DNA of 61,058 nucleotides from a virus. The notes beneath the pieces were generated by a model. It had not been told where the DNA came from. It was given only the letters and a program-made list of their open reading frames with translations, and searched no databases. Where the stretch lies: positions 1 through 61,058 of IMG/VR virus record IMGVR_UViG_3300010375_000022; one strand, 5' to 3'. A program made the position numbers and the translations under genes. This document shows, piece by piece, positions 36,509-44,656 of the stretch. How positions within the stretch are numbered: position 1 is the stretch's first letter; each line of letters starts with the position of its first letter.

Positions 36509-36536
36509 AAATGGCCCGCATTTGCGGGCCATTTTT
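36509..36536. terminator. Strong hairpin at end of leftward early operon
   Basis: AAATGGCCCGCA and TGCGGGCCATTT (36509-36520 and 36523-36534) form a 12-bp stem around a minimal loop. A T run follows on the plus strand and a shorter one (TTT) on the minus strand, so it may act in both directions. It lies 55 bp after the stop of the gene ending at 36591. Confidence 0.7.
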
Positions 36537-36590
36537 GTAGAAGTGTGGCAGCGATGAATCGCGCATCGCCTATTAGGTCGGGTGTGGAAA

Positions 36591-37313
36591 TTACGCTTTG
36601 TCGAGGATGGAGTCAATAGGTTCCGACAAAGATGGCGCACGGTTCTGGGGAAGACGGAGCAGGCCCGGACGCGGCGCTCGCACGATGTCCGCCAACAAAC
36701 TCAAAACAACCTCGTCGAAAGCATCAGCTGCCGTGGATGCTGAGCACGGTTGTTCCACCTCCTTCTGACGCACTTGTGGATCCGGCCGGCGCGCACGCTC
36801 GATCATAGAAAACAGGTATTCGCACGCGTCGCGCGCGGCGGTGTTCGCGCGCGCGTGCAGGAACGATGTCACATGATGGTGCAGAAACCCGTACGCGTTC
36901 TTGTCGATGCCAGCCTCCTTGGCTGCCACTCGGATGGGTTCACGCCGCGCCGGCCAGATCAGGTCGCGGAAGGCGTCGTACAAAACAATGCGGACGCGGA
37001 AGCGCTTTGCGCTTTGCACGATGTCGGGGAACGCTCGCTGCTGCTGCAATTCGCCGAGCAGCGGCACGTAACTCAGTTCGTGCACCCTTCCCCACTCTTG
37101 CTCGCGCTCGCATGCGATCGCGACACCCATGGATGATCCAAGGGTATCGCTAGCTTGGGCCAAGGCATGCGCCACGTCCAAAGGCGTGATCGGCTGCTGC
37201 GCGCGCAAAGCCTCACCGCGGATCCGCGGGAAGTTGGTACGGCCGGCAAGCATCGCCAGGATCTCCAACGGCTCGCGGCGGTCCTTGGTGTGAGGGTCTA
37301 GTTCGCGTCTCAT
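36591..37313 (-). CDS. Last early gene; possible late regulator (Q position)
   Basis: A 240-residue protein of unknown family. It is basic and mostly helical, with WPARREPIRVAAKEAGIDKN resembling a helix-turn-helix-like segment. It is the final gene of the leftward early operon, directly before hairpins that separate early from late genes. This is the place lambdoid phages use for the antiterminator Q. The functional idea rests on position, not on recognised homology. Confidence 0.4.
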   Translation of the reverse strand: MRRELDPHTKDRREPLEILAMLAGRTNFPRIRGEALRAQQPITPLDVAHALAQASDTLGSSMGVAIACEREQEWGRVHELSYVPLLGELQQQRAFPDIVQSAKRFRVRIVLYDAFRDLIWPARREPIRVAAKEAGIDKNAYGFLHHHVTSFLHARANTAARDACEYLFSMIERARRPDPQVRQKEVEQPCSASTAADAFDEVVLSLLADIVRAPRPGLLRLPQNRAPSLSEPIDSILDKA

Positions 37314-37441
37314 CTCGCCCTCGTCACTGGCTCAGTAATCCATTGGACTCCCGTTGCCAGGTAAAGGGGGATGGCGCCTATCGCTACGAAGCTGCCTACG
37401 AAGCAGGCCCATGGATAGATGGTTGCAAGTAGATAGGTCAT
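37310..37441 (-). CDS. 43-residue membrane peptide
   Basis: A short protein, MTYLLATIYPWACFVGSFVA then IGAIPLYLATG, with one membrane helix spanning about residues 4-30. Both ends overlap neighbours by 4 bp (ATGA at each end), which supports it as a real translated gene. Function unknown. Confidence 0.6.
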   Translation of the reverse strand: MTYLLATIYPWACFVGSFVAIGAIPLYLATGVQWITEPVTRAR

Positions 37442-37917
37442 TTCGTCTCCTTCATGGCTGCGGCAGCTTGCCCGGTGACGATCGCATCACCCGCTGGCGT
37501 TATTTCATAGAAATAGCCATGTCTGCCTGCCCGGCGGCGCGTCAGGTAGCCAAACGCAACAAGACCAGTGAGAACATCGCTCGACAGATCGGTTGCGCCT
37601 TCGTCTTCGGTCGTTTCAGCGAACCGAAGTAATGCACGGCGTACTGCATTGGTTGGATGCTCAGGCGCAGCTCTCACACTATCCGCATCGCGCGCATCCT
37701 CCCCGCCAGCAGGCTGGGTCGAGCTATCGCTGACATGCCGCCCGTTGCATTCTCTAATTCGCCACGCCACCGCCTCCTGCCGCCCGGCCTGTGCAGTAGC
37801 GTCGAGCTCGGCGAGGATGGCGATAGCATTCCTGCGAGTCTGATTCGGAGCCCAATGCTTCGTTGCCGCGATCATGTCGCGAAGCGCCTCAACCGTGCGC
37901 GCGTGAAGGTCAGACAT
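37438..37917 (-). CDS. Unknown early protein, winged-helix-like C-terminus
   Basis: A 159-residue protein from the ATG at 37917 (MSDLHARTVEALRDMI). The last 60 residues (VLTGLVAFGYLTRRRAGRHG, then YFYEITPAGDAIV) look like a winged-helix domain of the MarR/PadR kind. It may bind DNA. It overlaps both neighbours by 4 and 8 bp. Confidence 0.5.
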   Translation of the reverse strand: MSDLHARTVEALRDMIAATKHWAPNQTRRNAIAILAELDATAQAGRQEAVAWRIRECNGRHVSDSSTQPAGGEDARDADSVRAAPEHPTNAVRRALLRFAETTEDEGATDLSSDVLTGLVAFGYLTRRRAGRHGYFYEITPAGDAIVTGQAAAAMKETK

Positions 37918-38224
37918 TTGGTAGCTCCAATGAAACTTCTTGTGCAATTGGTGCGAACGGTTGGTCTTTGTTAGCCGCTGAAAGGCATGGATACCCGCTA
38001 CCGATGGCAAGTGCATTGGCAATCAGATAGGCGGCCTGCTGGGCATCGTTCTCGGTCGAGAAAATTCCGCAGAACCTGTGGTCAACGCTTAGATGCACCG
38101 TGCCATCTGTACACCGCAGACCAGTCAGCTTCGGTATTTGCCTGCCCTCAACCAAAACGCGATATTCCTCGAAAGGACCGATCAGCCATTCTGGCGCTTT
38201 GTGCAAATCCACTACATTGTCCAC
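37910..38224 (-). CDS. Unknown early protein
   Basis: A 104-residue protein starting at a GTG at 38224 that has a GGAGGG ribosome-binding site. The start lies inside the end of the DUF1643 gene (13-bp overlap). Contains a compact alpha/beta pattern (TGLRCTDGTVHLSVDHRFCG, then STENDAQQAAYLIANALAIG). No family recognised. Confidence 0.5.
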   Translation of the reverse strand: MDNVVDLHKAPEWLIGPFEEYRVLVEGRQIPKLTGLRCTDGTVHLSVDHRFCGIFSTENDAQQAAYLIANALAIGSGYPCLSAANKDQPFAPIAQEVSLELPNV

Positions 38225-38742
38225 GACTCGCCCTCCTTCCGTTCTGCCGCTGAGTTCGAACTGACGGGGGCGTAAAGCACAGGCCGCAGATCGCCGCGCA
38301 AATACAATGGATGTTTCGGTGTGCCATCTTTGGTCAGTTCGAGGCACCATAGCTTCGCGCCTGCGCGGCGGAAGATATCGATTGCGGCACGCTCGCGGTC
38401 TGGTCTCGCGTTCTTGCCCCACGCGCAGACGATTTCGCGATGCTCACGCGCGACCCAATAGAGCCAGTCATCATTGAACGGCCCCACCGGATCGGCATGC
38501 GCTCGCAGTGCTTTCGGATCAGTTGCGCGCAATGCGTAGAGATTGACCACGACGAAGCCATTGCAGTCCCACGCTTCGGAGAAGCCGCGGAGGCGACGAA
38601 TCGTTGGATCATCTTTTACGGCATCCGCTATGCTCGGGTTGAGCATGCAGAACACGGCAGCGCTTGCCATTGGCCGCACTTGTCGCGCTGGCCTCGTGAG
38701 CACGTAGCGATATTGGCCGCAGGCGGAAATCTCGGCGCTCAC
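38212..38742 (-). CDS. DUF1643 domain protein
   Basis: A 176-residue protein that matches DUF1643 over its whole length: FCMLNPSIADAVKDDPTIRR, then FVVVNLYALRATDPKAL, and IVCAWG followed by CLELTKDGTPKHPLYL. The family is common in phages and plasmids; its biochemical role is not established. Overlaps upstream gene by 4 bp. Confidence 0.85.
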   Translation of the reverse strand: MSAEISACGQYRYVLTRPARQVRPMASAAVFCMLNPSIADAVKDDPTIRRLRGFSEAWDCNGFVVVNLYALRATDPKALRAHADPVGPFNDDWLYWVAREHREIVCAWGKNARPDRERAAIDIFRRAGAKLWCLELTKDGTPKHPLYLRGDLRPVLYAPVSSNSAAERKEGESWTM

Positions 38743-39149
38743 TTCGCACCATCCTTCGCTGCGTTCGGTACGCGGAACAAGACAGGGTGCGAAGGCGAGA
38801 TGTCTAGATCGTCACCGACCCAGTACGTTCCAGTCGGCCATTCTCCGGAGTAATAGCACGGATGAATGCCAGTGCTTCCTGCTTCGATCACCTCGAAACT
38901 GCTGCCATCTTTCGGGCAGTAGCAGGCTTCACGCCATCCAAGTTCTTTCAATCGTTGCCATGCGTCGAAAAACATCTGGATCGCTGATTCCTCATCAGGC
39001 ATGAGCGCAGCACGCTTGGCGTCAGCCTCTTTGCATTTCTGCAAAAGAATCTCAGCCTCGTCGCGGTAGAGTGGCTCGTGATAGAGCTTCCCGTTCTCGT
39101 CGCGCAACGTCTTGTGTCCAACAACGTCTTTAGTCACGATCGTCTCCAT
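38739..39149 (-). CDS. Unknown early protein
   Basis: A 136-residue protein. N-terminal helices (YRDEAEILLQKCKEADAKRA) are followed by SAIQMFFDAWQRLKELGWRE and a CYCPKDGSSFEVIEAGSTGI segment. The latter resembles small phage proteins with a Cys-x-Cys pair. Function unknown. Confidence 0.5.
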   Translation of the reverse strand: METIVTKDVVGHKTLRDENGKLYHEPLYRDEAEILLQKCKEADAKRAALMPDEESAIQMFFDAWQRLKELGWREACYCPKDGSSFEVIEAGSTGIHPCYYSGEWPTGTYWVGDDLDISPSHPVLFRVPNAAKDGAK

Positions 39150-39158
39150 TTTCCACTC

Positions 39159-39668
39159 CTAGAAGCCAGCGTCGACGTAGTCTTTCCAAACACGGAACGC
39201 TGCAACAGCGCCGCGGCACACCTCAGCGCAGTAGCCAAGGTCACGTGATTCGTTGATCCATTTCCTCTGCTCGTCGCTCGCGGATCCGGTGAGCGATTTC
39301 ATTTCGATGAACAGGCCGACGTAGCGTCTGGTTGGTAGGCTGCACTCGATATCTGAGACGCCGGCCTTCACGCCCTCGGCCTTCAAGCGCCCAGCCTCGC
39401 GCTTGGAACGCTTCCCGCCATTCGGAATGGCAAACGTACGGCGCACGGCCAGCGCGTAGCGTGGATCGGCCTCAGCGAGCTGCTTGATGCGGCTGATGAA
39501 GTCGACCTGCTCGTGGTGCTCTTCGTCGCCACGCTGTCGTTTGAGTGGTCTGGATGGCGAGAATTCTGGGCACTGGCGAGAAATCACTCTGTTGTAGGCG
39601 TCCTGCGCCTTCTGCCGCATGTGTTCTGGCATCTGGTGGACCGACGCATAGCGCAACCCGTTGCTCAA
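39159..39668 (-). CDS. VRR-NUC domain nuclease
   Basis: A 169-residue protein. I chose the TTG at 39668, which overlaps the upstream stop (TTGA) and follows a GAGGGCGAG ribosome-binding site. The VRR-NUC fold is visible: RRTFAIPNGGKRSKREAGRL, EGVKAGVSDIECSLPTRR, YVGLFIEMKSLTG (catalytic E-x-K) and later DEQRKWI. VRR-NUC enzymes cut branched or structured DNA and probably help phage replication or recombination here. Confidence 0.85.
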   Translation of the reverse strand: MSNGLRYASVHQMPEHMRQKAQDAYNRVISRQCPEFSPSRPLKRQRGDEEHHEQVDFISRIKQLAEADPRYALAVRRTFAIPNGGKRSKREAGRLKAEGVKAGVSDIECSLPTRRYVGLFIEMKSLTGSASDEQRKWINESRDLGYCAEVCRGAVAAFRVWKDYVDAGF

Positions 39669-40168
39669 AGCTCGCCCTCCTTGAAGCCATACAGGGCGAG
39701 TTCGCGTTTGATGTTTGAGAACACTTTCTTCAGTTCGTCGTGCTGCCTTGCCAGCAGTTCCTCTTGCTCGCGACGTTGGCGGGCAAACACATCGAGCAGA
39801 TCCTCGGTGCTGTTGATGAACGCGAAGACCTGGGCTTGGCTCCGACCTTCCAGCTTGTGCGGCTCCTTGGTGTTGGGTTCGTCCGACCATTCTGGCAACG
39901 TCGCGTTTACGTTGTACGCCGCGACGGGCACCCACAGCGGGCGATCGCATCCGTCCTCGCGCTTCGTGCCCTTGCGCTCGACGAAGCCTTCGTCCTGAAG
40001 CTTCTTGAGCTTCTGGAATGCTTTCTGCGTGCTCAGGCCTGCCCAGGAACGTTTCGGCCAACCGGCGCTCATGGCCAAGCCAGTCGCTTCGTCCAGCGCT
40101 TCGCCAGCCGTCATGGGGTGTCCCTTGCGCTGCATCGCGCATACCATCATCTGGTCGAAGCCGCTCAT
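39665..40168 (-). CDS. Winged-helix DNA-binding early protein
   Basis: A 167-residue protein. The first 80 residues look like a winged helix (AGLSTQKAFQKLKKLQDEGF, VERKGTKRE), and the C-terminus is a coiled coil (RQRREQEELLARQHDELKKV). Probably a regulator or replication accessory factor. Overlaps both neighbours as ATGA/TTGA. Confidence 0.5.
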   Translation of the reverse strand: MSGFDQMMVCAMQRKGHPMTAGEALDEATGLAMSAGWPKRSWAGLSTQKAFQKLKKLQDEGFVERKGTKREDGCDRPLWVPVAAYNVNATLPEWSDEPNTKEPHKLEGRSQAQVFAFINSTEDLLDVFARQRREQEELLARQHDELKKVFSNIKRELALYGFKEGEL

Positions 40169-40329
40169 TGCACGATCTCCCGCGGCGGCTCAACGCAGCC
40201 GATTTCCAACTCAGAAATGCGCGCCAGCCTCAGCAGCTGTTCGCCCTCTAGCTCGGCGATGCGCGCCAGCAGCGCGTCACGCTCGAGCTCGTATTCCATG
40301 CACCGCGCGATTGCCTCTGACTTGGTCAT
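40165..40329 (-). CDS. 54-residue coiled-coil protein
   Basis: A small helical protein starting MTKSEAIARCMEYELERDAL with regular Leu/Ile spacing. Overlaps the genes on both sides by 4-5 bp, which supports translation. Function unknown. Confidence 0.55.
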   Translation of the reverse strand: MTKSEAIARCMEYELERDALLARIAELEGEQLLRLARISELEIGCVEPPREIVQ

Positions 40330-41087
40330 ACGCTCGTGATTCCCAGTTGCTTTGCGATCTCAGGCATGTGTTTGGCGAGGGTCTTGTTGCGTTCGTCATC
40401 GGTCATGCGGCGCGCGGGGCCCGACATGGGTGACGGTCCTGCTTTCGCTGGTGCTGGCCCCGCTCGAGGCTTCGGTGGGAACTTGCGCACCGAATTGCGG
40501 AACGTTGCGTCCCAATCAGCCCTGACTCCCTTGCCGCCGGGTTGCGCGACCCAGTAATCCCGGAACTCGTCGACCACGCCCTTGAGCTCACAGCGTGGGT
40601 ACTCTTCGGCGAACCACAGCTTTGCTGATTCATTCGGCTGCCAGTCCTTGGGCAAGCGCGTACCGCGCGCACCCGTGACGGTTCCTGATGGTTCTTTACG
40701 GTTAGTGTCCGCCTGGCGAACCGGTTTTTTCCGCGAGGCGGACGGGTCGGGACCGGTTGCCGTACCGGTTCGTTTGGCGGACCGGTTCGCGACACGTACC
40801 GGTTTGGCAGCAACTGGGGGGCTGAAAAGGTCTCGGCCGGCGGGGATGATCTGATACTTCGTGTGCCGTCCGTTCTCTCGGTCGGCAACCAAAAAGCCGG
40901 CTGTTTCCAGCCATTGAATCGCCTCGATCACCGCCGTCTTGCCGAAGCACGTGCGCGCGCAAATCGTCGATATCGAAGGCCAGCAAACGCCGTGGTCGTT
41001 CGCGTTGTCAGCCAGCGATATCAGCACCGCTTTTGGGGTGGGGGGCATCTGCAGGGGCCAGCAGGCGGCCATGACCGTCGTGCTCAC
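40326..41087 (-). CDS. Replication protein with HTH and DnaT-like domain
   Basis: A 253-residue protein from a GTG at 41087, with GGAGG upstream and a GTGA overlap with the previous stop. Residues about 10-75 form a helix-turn-helix domain (PKAVLISLADNANDHGVCWP, VIEAIQWLETAGFLV) as in phage replication initiators. Residues about 140-210 (LPKDWQPNESAKLWFAEEYP, DEFRDYWVAQPG, WDATFRNSVRK) resemble the DnaT-type ssDNA-binding domain. It probably loads host helicase at the phage origin. Confidence 0.75.
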   Translation of the reverse strand: MSTTVMAACWPLQMPPTPKAVLISLADNANDHGVCWPSISTICARTCFGKTAVIEAIQWLETAGFLVADRENGRHTKYQIIPAGRDLFSPPVAAKPVRVANRSAKRTGTATGPDPSASRKKPVRQADTNRKEPSGTVTGARGTRLPKDWQPNESAKLWFAEEYPRCELKGVVDEFRDYWVAQPGGKGVRADWDATFRNSVRKFPPKPRAGPAPAKAGPSPMSGPARRMTDDERNKTLAKHMPEIAKQLGITSV

Positions 41088-41245
41088 TTCCAGTGCCTCC
41101 GGCGATTCAACACGAGTGGGTTTCGCTTCTGCCAGCACCGCGAGCAGTACCAGCGCTTGCCGCGTCTACCCATCTCGTCGACCATCTTGGATTCCGGGAA
41201 TTGGCCACCGCAGCCGCCGGCGCAGAAGTGGGTTGGTTCGCTCAT
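41084..41245 (-). CDS. Small zinc-ribbon protein
   Basis: A 53-residue protein with CAGGC near residue 8 and CSRC near residue 34. This is a four-Cys arrangement expected to bind one zinc ion. Overlaps the genes on both sides by 4 bp. Its role is unknown; small zinc proteins next to phage replication genes are common. Confidence 0.6.
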   Translation of the reverse strand: MSEPTHFCAGGCGGQFPESKMVDEMGRRGKRWYCSRCWQKRNPLVLNRRRHWK

Positions 41246-41961
41246 GCCGCTACAGCCTCCTTCTGCGTCCAGCGCTTTTGTAGGTACACCACCCCCTTGC
41301 CGGTCACCATCGTCTGTGGCGTCACGCGAGGCTCGCCGTTGGTGTCGCGCCAGATCCGCTCGACGACGTGGAAATAGCCCGCGTCGACGTACTGCTGGTA
41401 CGGCAGGTTGTTGCTCATCAGCATGCGGCTGTCACGTAGCCAGCGGAAAAGGCGGATTTCGCCGGTGCCGAGCACCTTGGCGATCGAGCCGATCGGCTGG
41501 TCGTTCACCGCGGCCGTCACCTCGTCGTGGAATAGCGCCTTCGGCTCGAGCTCGGCTACCTGCCGCTGCAACTGCTGCTTATCGCGCGCGTAGTCGCCGA
41601 GCAGCGCCAGCAACTGCTCAGGGTCATGCAGATCGATCGGTGGCCGCTTCAAGGCCTGCGCCATGCGGAAGAACGCATCCACCAGCGCCACCTTGAACTC
41701 GGTGACGATCTCGTTGTTGCGCATGAAGGTGATCAGTAGCGTCGCCTGGTGCTCGTTCAGCAGCGCGATCTCGCGCGACTGCGTGCCGCCAGCGGTTTTA
41801 AAGGGTCGGATTTCAAATCCAACCCTTCCGAAGCGTTGGAATTTGTCGATGTGGTTGCGGATCAGCCTCAGGACGGATGCGTGATCGTTGCCCGTACCGT
41901 CGGCGACCACTAGCGAGGTGGTGAACAGGTCATTGCCGATGCGTTCGATCAAGTCGTTCAT
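41242..41961 (-). CDS. Rha-family regulator with KilA-C-like domain
   Basis: A 239-residue protein. Residues about 10-110 match Rha: VVADGTGNDHASVLRLIRNH, GRVGFEIRPFKT, LLNEHQATLLITFMRNN, then FKVALVDAFFRMA. Residues about 125-235 look like the ANT/KilA-C domain: DQPIGSIAKVL, IRLFRWLRDSRML, FHVVERIWRD. Proteins of this type act as antirepressors or interfere with host IHF. It may help switch from lysogeny to lytic growth. Confidence 0.85.
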   Translation of the reverse strand: MNDLIERIGNDLFTTSLVVADGTGNDHASVLRLIRNHIDKFQRFGRVGFEIRPFKTAGGTQSREIALLNEHQATLLITFMRNNEIVTEFKVALVDAFFRMAQALKRPPIDLHDPEQLLALLGDYARDKQQLQRQVAELEPKALFHDEVTAAVNDQPIGSIAKVLGTGEIRLFRWLRDSRMLMSNNLPYQQYVDAGYFHVVERIWRDTNGEPRVTPQTMVTGKGVVYLQKRWTQKEAVAA

Positions 41962-42504
41962 GCGGTCACTACCTCAGCAAAGAGGGATGCTGTTCGCCGC
42001 GGTTCCGTTTTCGTCAGTGGAACGAAAGCCCCATCGAGGCGGCAATCACGCAGCACCTGCGCGTTGCTCTCGCCGTAGGCAATTAGGCAGCTTGGTGCTG
42101 CGGCACTGCCGCCGGGCTTACCGTCTCGATTGCAGAAGGCGAGCCGACCACGCAAGAACAAAATCGCATCGGCGCGCCCCCAGACATGCTCGTGGAACAT
42201 CGCGGTTTCAGTCCTGGCGAACACGAGCGCGACTCCGTTGCCGTGCATTGCCAGCTTGTCCAGCCAGCGCGCTGCTTGGGCACCGTACGGCGGATTGCAC
42301 CAGACGCGCCCCCCCCCAAGCCGCCGTCAAGCCGTCCTCTGGTAGTTCGATGTGGCGAGCCGCCGTAGGCCACGGGCGTGGCGTCGGAGCCGCGCAAGGA
42401 TCAAGGTCAAAATCACCCAGGGCGCGAAGAACCGACGGCGGCGTCAGCCACGTTTCGTTGGTGAAGCCTGACGTATCGCAGGCGGCAAATGCTCCTTGCG
42501 TCAC
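41958..42504 (-). pseudogene. Phage N6-adenine methyltransferase, frameshifted at a G9 tract
   Basis: Two frames together spell one Dam-like phage methyltransferase. The N-terminal part (NETWLTPPSVLRALGDFDLD) and the C-terminal part (MHGNGVALVFARTETAMF) are in different frames. The break is a run of nine G on the minus strand (plus-strand C run 42309-42317). With eight G the frame reads W-G-G-R-V-W-C-N-P-P-Y-G, giving the catalytic NPPY motif and a continuous protein of about 181 residues. It may be a real mutation, phase-variable slippage or a sequencing error. Confidence 0.8.
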
Positions 42505-44279
42505 GTGAGCGCTCCGTCGTGCTCTAGGTCTGTTCGAGCCCCAACATTTCTGATGGCAGTAATGGTCTCTGGCGCGGCCACCTTCTCATTCCGGCGCTCA
42601 AGGAACTCGCGCGCGAGCCGTCGAATGCCAGCCTCGCCAGTGTCGATACGCTCGACGAGCGCCCCGGTCGGGTTGATGACGCCTTCGCGCTGCTCGCGCT
42701 TCACGCCAAGCACTTCCGCGATGATCGGGTCGGAGCCTGACTCAGCGACGAGAAAATACGCGGTGCACGGCTTGTCCTGCCCGTCGCGATGGACACGACC
42801 GATGCACTGCTCATGCACGCCTGGCGACCAGTCCAATTCGCCGAATACGACCGTGCTGCAATAGCCCTGCAGGCCGTCGACGCCGGCGCCGGAGCGCAGC
42901 GACATGATCAACAGCTTCGACTGACCACTGGTGAACTTTTCAATCGCCTGCTGCTTCTGGTTCGGTGACTCGCTGCCGGTGTACAGCACGGGGTTGTGTT
43001 TGGCGAAGGCCTCCACCCACATTTCGTAGACGGCGCGGTGCCAGCCGAACAGAACGATCGGTTCGCCGCTGTCGAGCAGGAGCTCGACGAACTGTTGCAC
43101 GTACGGCGCCTTGGCGATGCCGGTGGCCTGCCGCATCATCGCGTCAAACTCGGCCGCGGCGTTCATTTTCTGGCCGCGATAGCTCTCCGCGCTGCCCATG
43201 ATGATGCGCGCGAGCGCAACCGCATCGCCCTTGAGAGCGTCGAGCGCCTGTTCGTCGGCATCAATTTCGTGCAAGACCTTCGTGCATTCGGGCAACTCGC
43301 GCTGGACATCGGCACGGGTGCGGCGGAGCATGATGCCCTCACGCCGAAGGTACGCGCCGAACTCACCGGTTGCGTTGATGCGTGCATGGCCATTCTGCAG
43401 ACCAGTGCACCACTCGCGAATGAACTCGCTGTACTGGCCAAGTGCTCCGTCGGACAGTACGTCGACGACGTGATAGAACTCGTTGCCGTAGTTATAGATC
43501 GGAGTTGCACTGAGACCGATCCGCTTCTTTGCCTTCCGTGCGACCAACCTCGCGGCATGATTGATCTGCGTTCCATCACTGCGCAGGGCCTGGCATTCGT
43601 CGAACACGACGAACTGGACAACGCCGGCGAGTGTTTCCGCCCAGCCGCGCAGCTTGTGGTAGCTCGTGATGATGATGTCCGGCATGCTGTCCGGCAGGAG
43701 GTCGCCTTGCCGTGACGCGCGGTTCGGAATCAGCGGATAGACAGAGCCTTTGCGTAGAACATGCGTGCGGAGCGCGGGCGCGAACTGCGCGAGCATATTC
43801 TTCCACTGCCGGGGCAGGTGCGCCGGACACACCACGAGCGCTGGGTAGATGCTCTGCCGCACCATCGCGGCGATCGCGCTCACTGTCTTGCCGAGGCCGA
43901 GGTCATCGGCGAGCAGGTACCCATCGCGCACATCAAGCATTTGCGCCGCGGCGATCTGGTATTCACGTGCCGGAATCGCGAGTTCAATCTTGGGTGGTGG
44001 AATGTGGCCTGCGAGCAGGTCAGCTAGGCGCTGCTCCTGCTGGACGTGCTGCATGGCGAGGTCGCGGAGCTTGTCCGGCTGGTCGACCTGCATCGGATAA
44101 CGCTGCAGAAACCATTCCAGTTCGCGCGTGTTCTCCGGCGTCGCCGATATCCGAATCCACTCGGCTGCCTGCTGCGGCGCGCGCGGGAAAACGCGCTTGA
44201 GCCGCGTGCTGACGAACGGCTCGCACTGAATCCACCACTCCCGCGGGGAGTACTTCACGGTGCCGTAAGTCGGGTTCAA
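42501..44279 (-). CDS. SNF2-family helicase
   Basis: A 592-residue DNA-dependent ATPase. Walker A is LADDLGLGKT (about 122-131); the Walker B box is VVFDECQ. Later motifs include LSATPIYNYGNEF, LIMSLRSGAGVDGLQ and CIGRVHRDGQ. The N-terminal 100 residues resemble the HARP/SMARCAL1-like segment. Such enzymes in phages are linked to replication or recombination. Stop overlaps the methyltransferase start (ATGA). Confidence 0.9.
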   Translation of the reverse strand: MNPTYGTVKYSPREWWIQCEPFVSTRLKRVFPRAPQQAAEWIRISATPENTRELEWFLQRYPMQVDQPDKLRDLAMQHVQQEQRLADLLAGHIPPPKIELAIPAREYQIAAAQMLDVRDGYLLADDLGLGKTVSAIAAMVRQSIYPALVVCPAHLPRQWKNMLAQFAPALRTHVLRKGSVYPLIPNRASRQGDLLPDSMPDIIITSYHKLRGWAETLAGVVQFVVFDECQALRSDGTQINHAARLVARKAKKRIGLSATPIYNYGNEFYHVVDVLSDGALGQYSEFIREWCTGLQNGHARINATGEFGAYLRREGIMLRRTRADVQRELPECTKVLHEIDADEQALDALKGDAVALARIIMGSAESYRGQKMNAAAEFDAMMRQATGIAKAPYVQQFVELLLDSGEPIVLFGWHRAVYEMWVEAFAKHNPVLYTGSESPNQKQQAIEKFTSGQSKLLIMSLRSGAGVDGLQGYCSTVVFGELDWSPGVHEQCIGRVHRDGQDKPCTAYFLVAESGSDPIIAEVLGVKREQREGVINPTGALVERIDTGEAGIRRLAREFLERRNEKVAAPETITAIRNVGARTDLEHDGALT

Positions 44280-44656
44280 AACGATTGCCCCCGCAGTTGC
44301 ACCATCTTTACCGGCTTGCCGTTCATCGTCGCGCCAGCGCGCAGCTTGCGCGCCCCACCCCAGTGCCTGCTGGTGGCGATTACGATGGCACAGACCATGT
44401 CGTGCTTCGCGTAACGCGCAGCCTGGCGTAGTGCGGGGCTGAGCGAGCCGTGGATTTTTGCTTCGATGACGATTCCGCCGTCACACAGGAAGTCGAACCG
44501 ATCCTCCTTGCTCGCGACATATTCGCGCTGGAAGCCGACGCCGTGCTGCTGCAGCACCGTTGCTATGCCTTCGTGCAGTTGCTTCTCGTCGCCGAAGCGG
44601 TAAGCGAATCGAGGGAGGAATTCGACGATGCGTCGTAGCAGCATGTGTTCTGTCAT
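44276..44656 (-). CDS. PD-(D/E)XK-like nuclease
   Basis: A 126-residue protein. The pattern E-REYVASKEDRFDFLCDGGI-VIEAKIHGS gives the D-(x)n-E-x-K signature of the PD-(D/E)XK fold, with an upstream helical part containing a possible Glu. It sits directly between the SNF2 helicase and the C5 methyltransferase. It could work with the helicase. Specific function not known. Confidence 0.6.
   Translation of the reverse strand: MTEHMLLRRIVEFLPRFAYRFGDEKQLHEGIATVLQQHGVGFQREYVASKEDRFDFLCDGGIVIEAKIHGSLSPALRQAARYAKHDMVCAIVIATSRHWGGARKLRAGATMNGKPVKMVQLRGQSF

Noticed and set aside
36297-36566. 89-codon minus-strand frame across the tRNA region
   Set aside because: Its translation (VGSNPTAAT, VEGSTPSPSA) is the usual by-product of reading through tRNA T arms.
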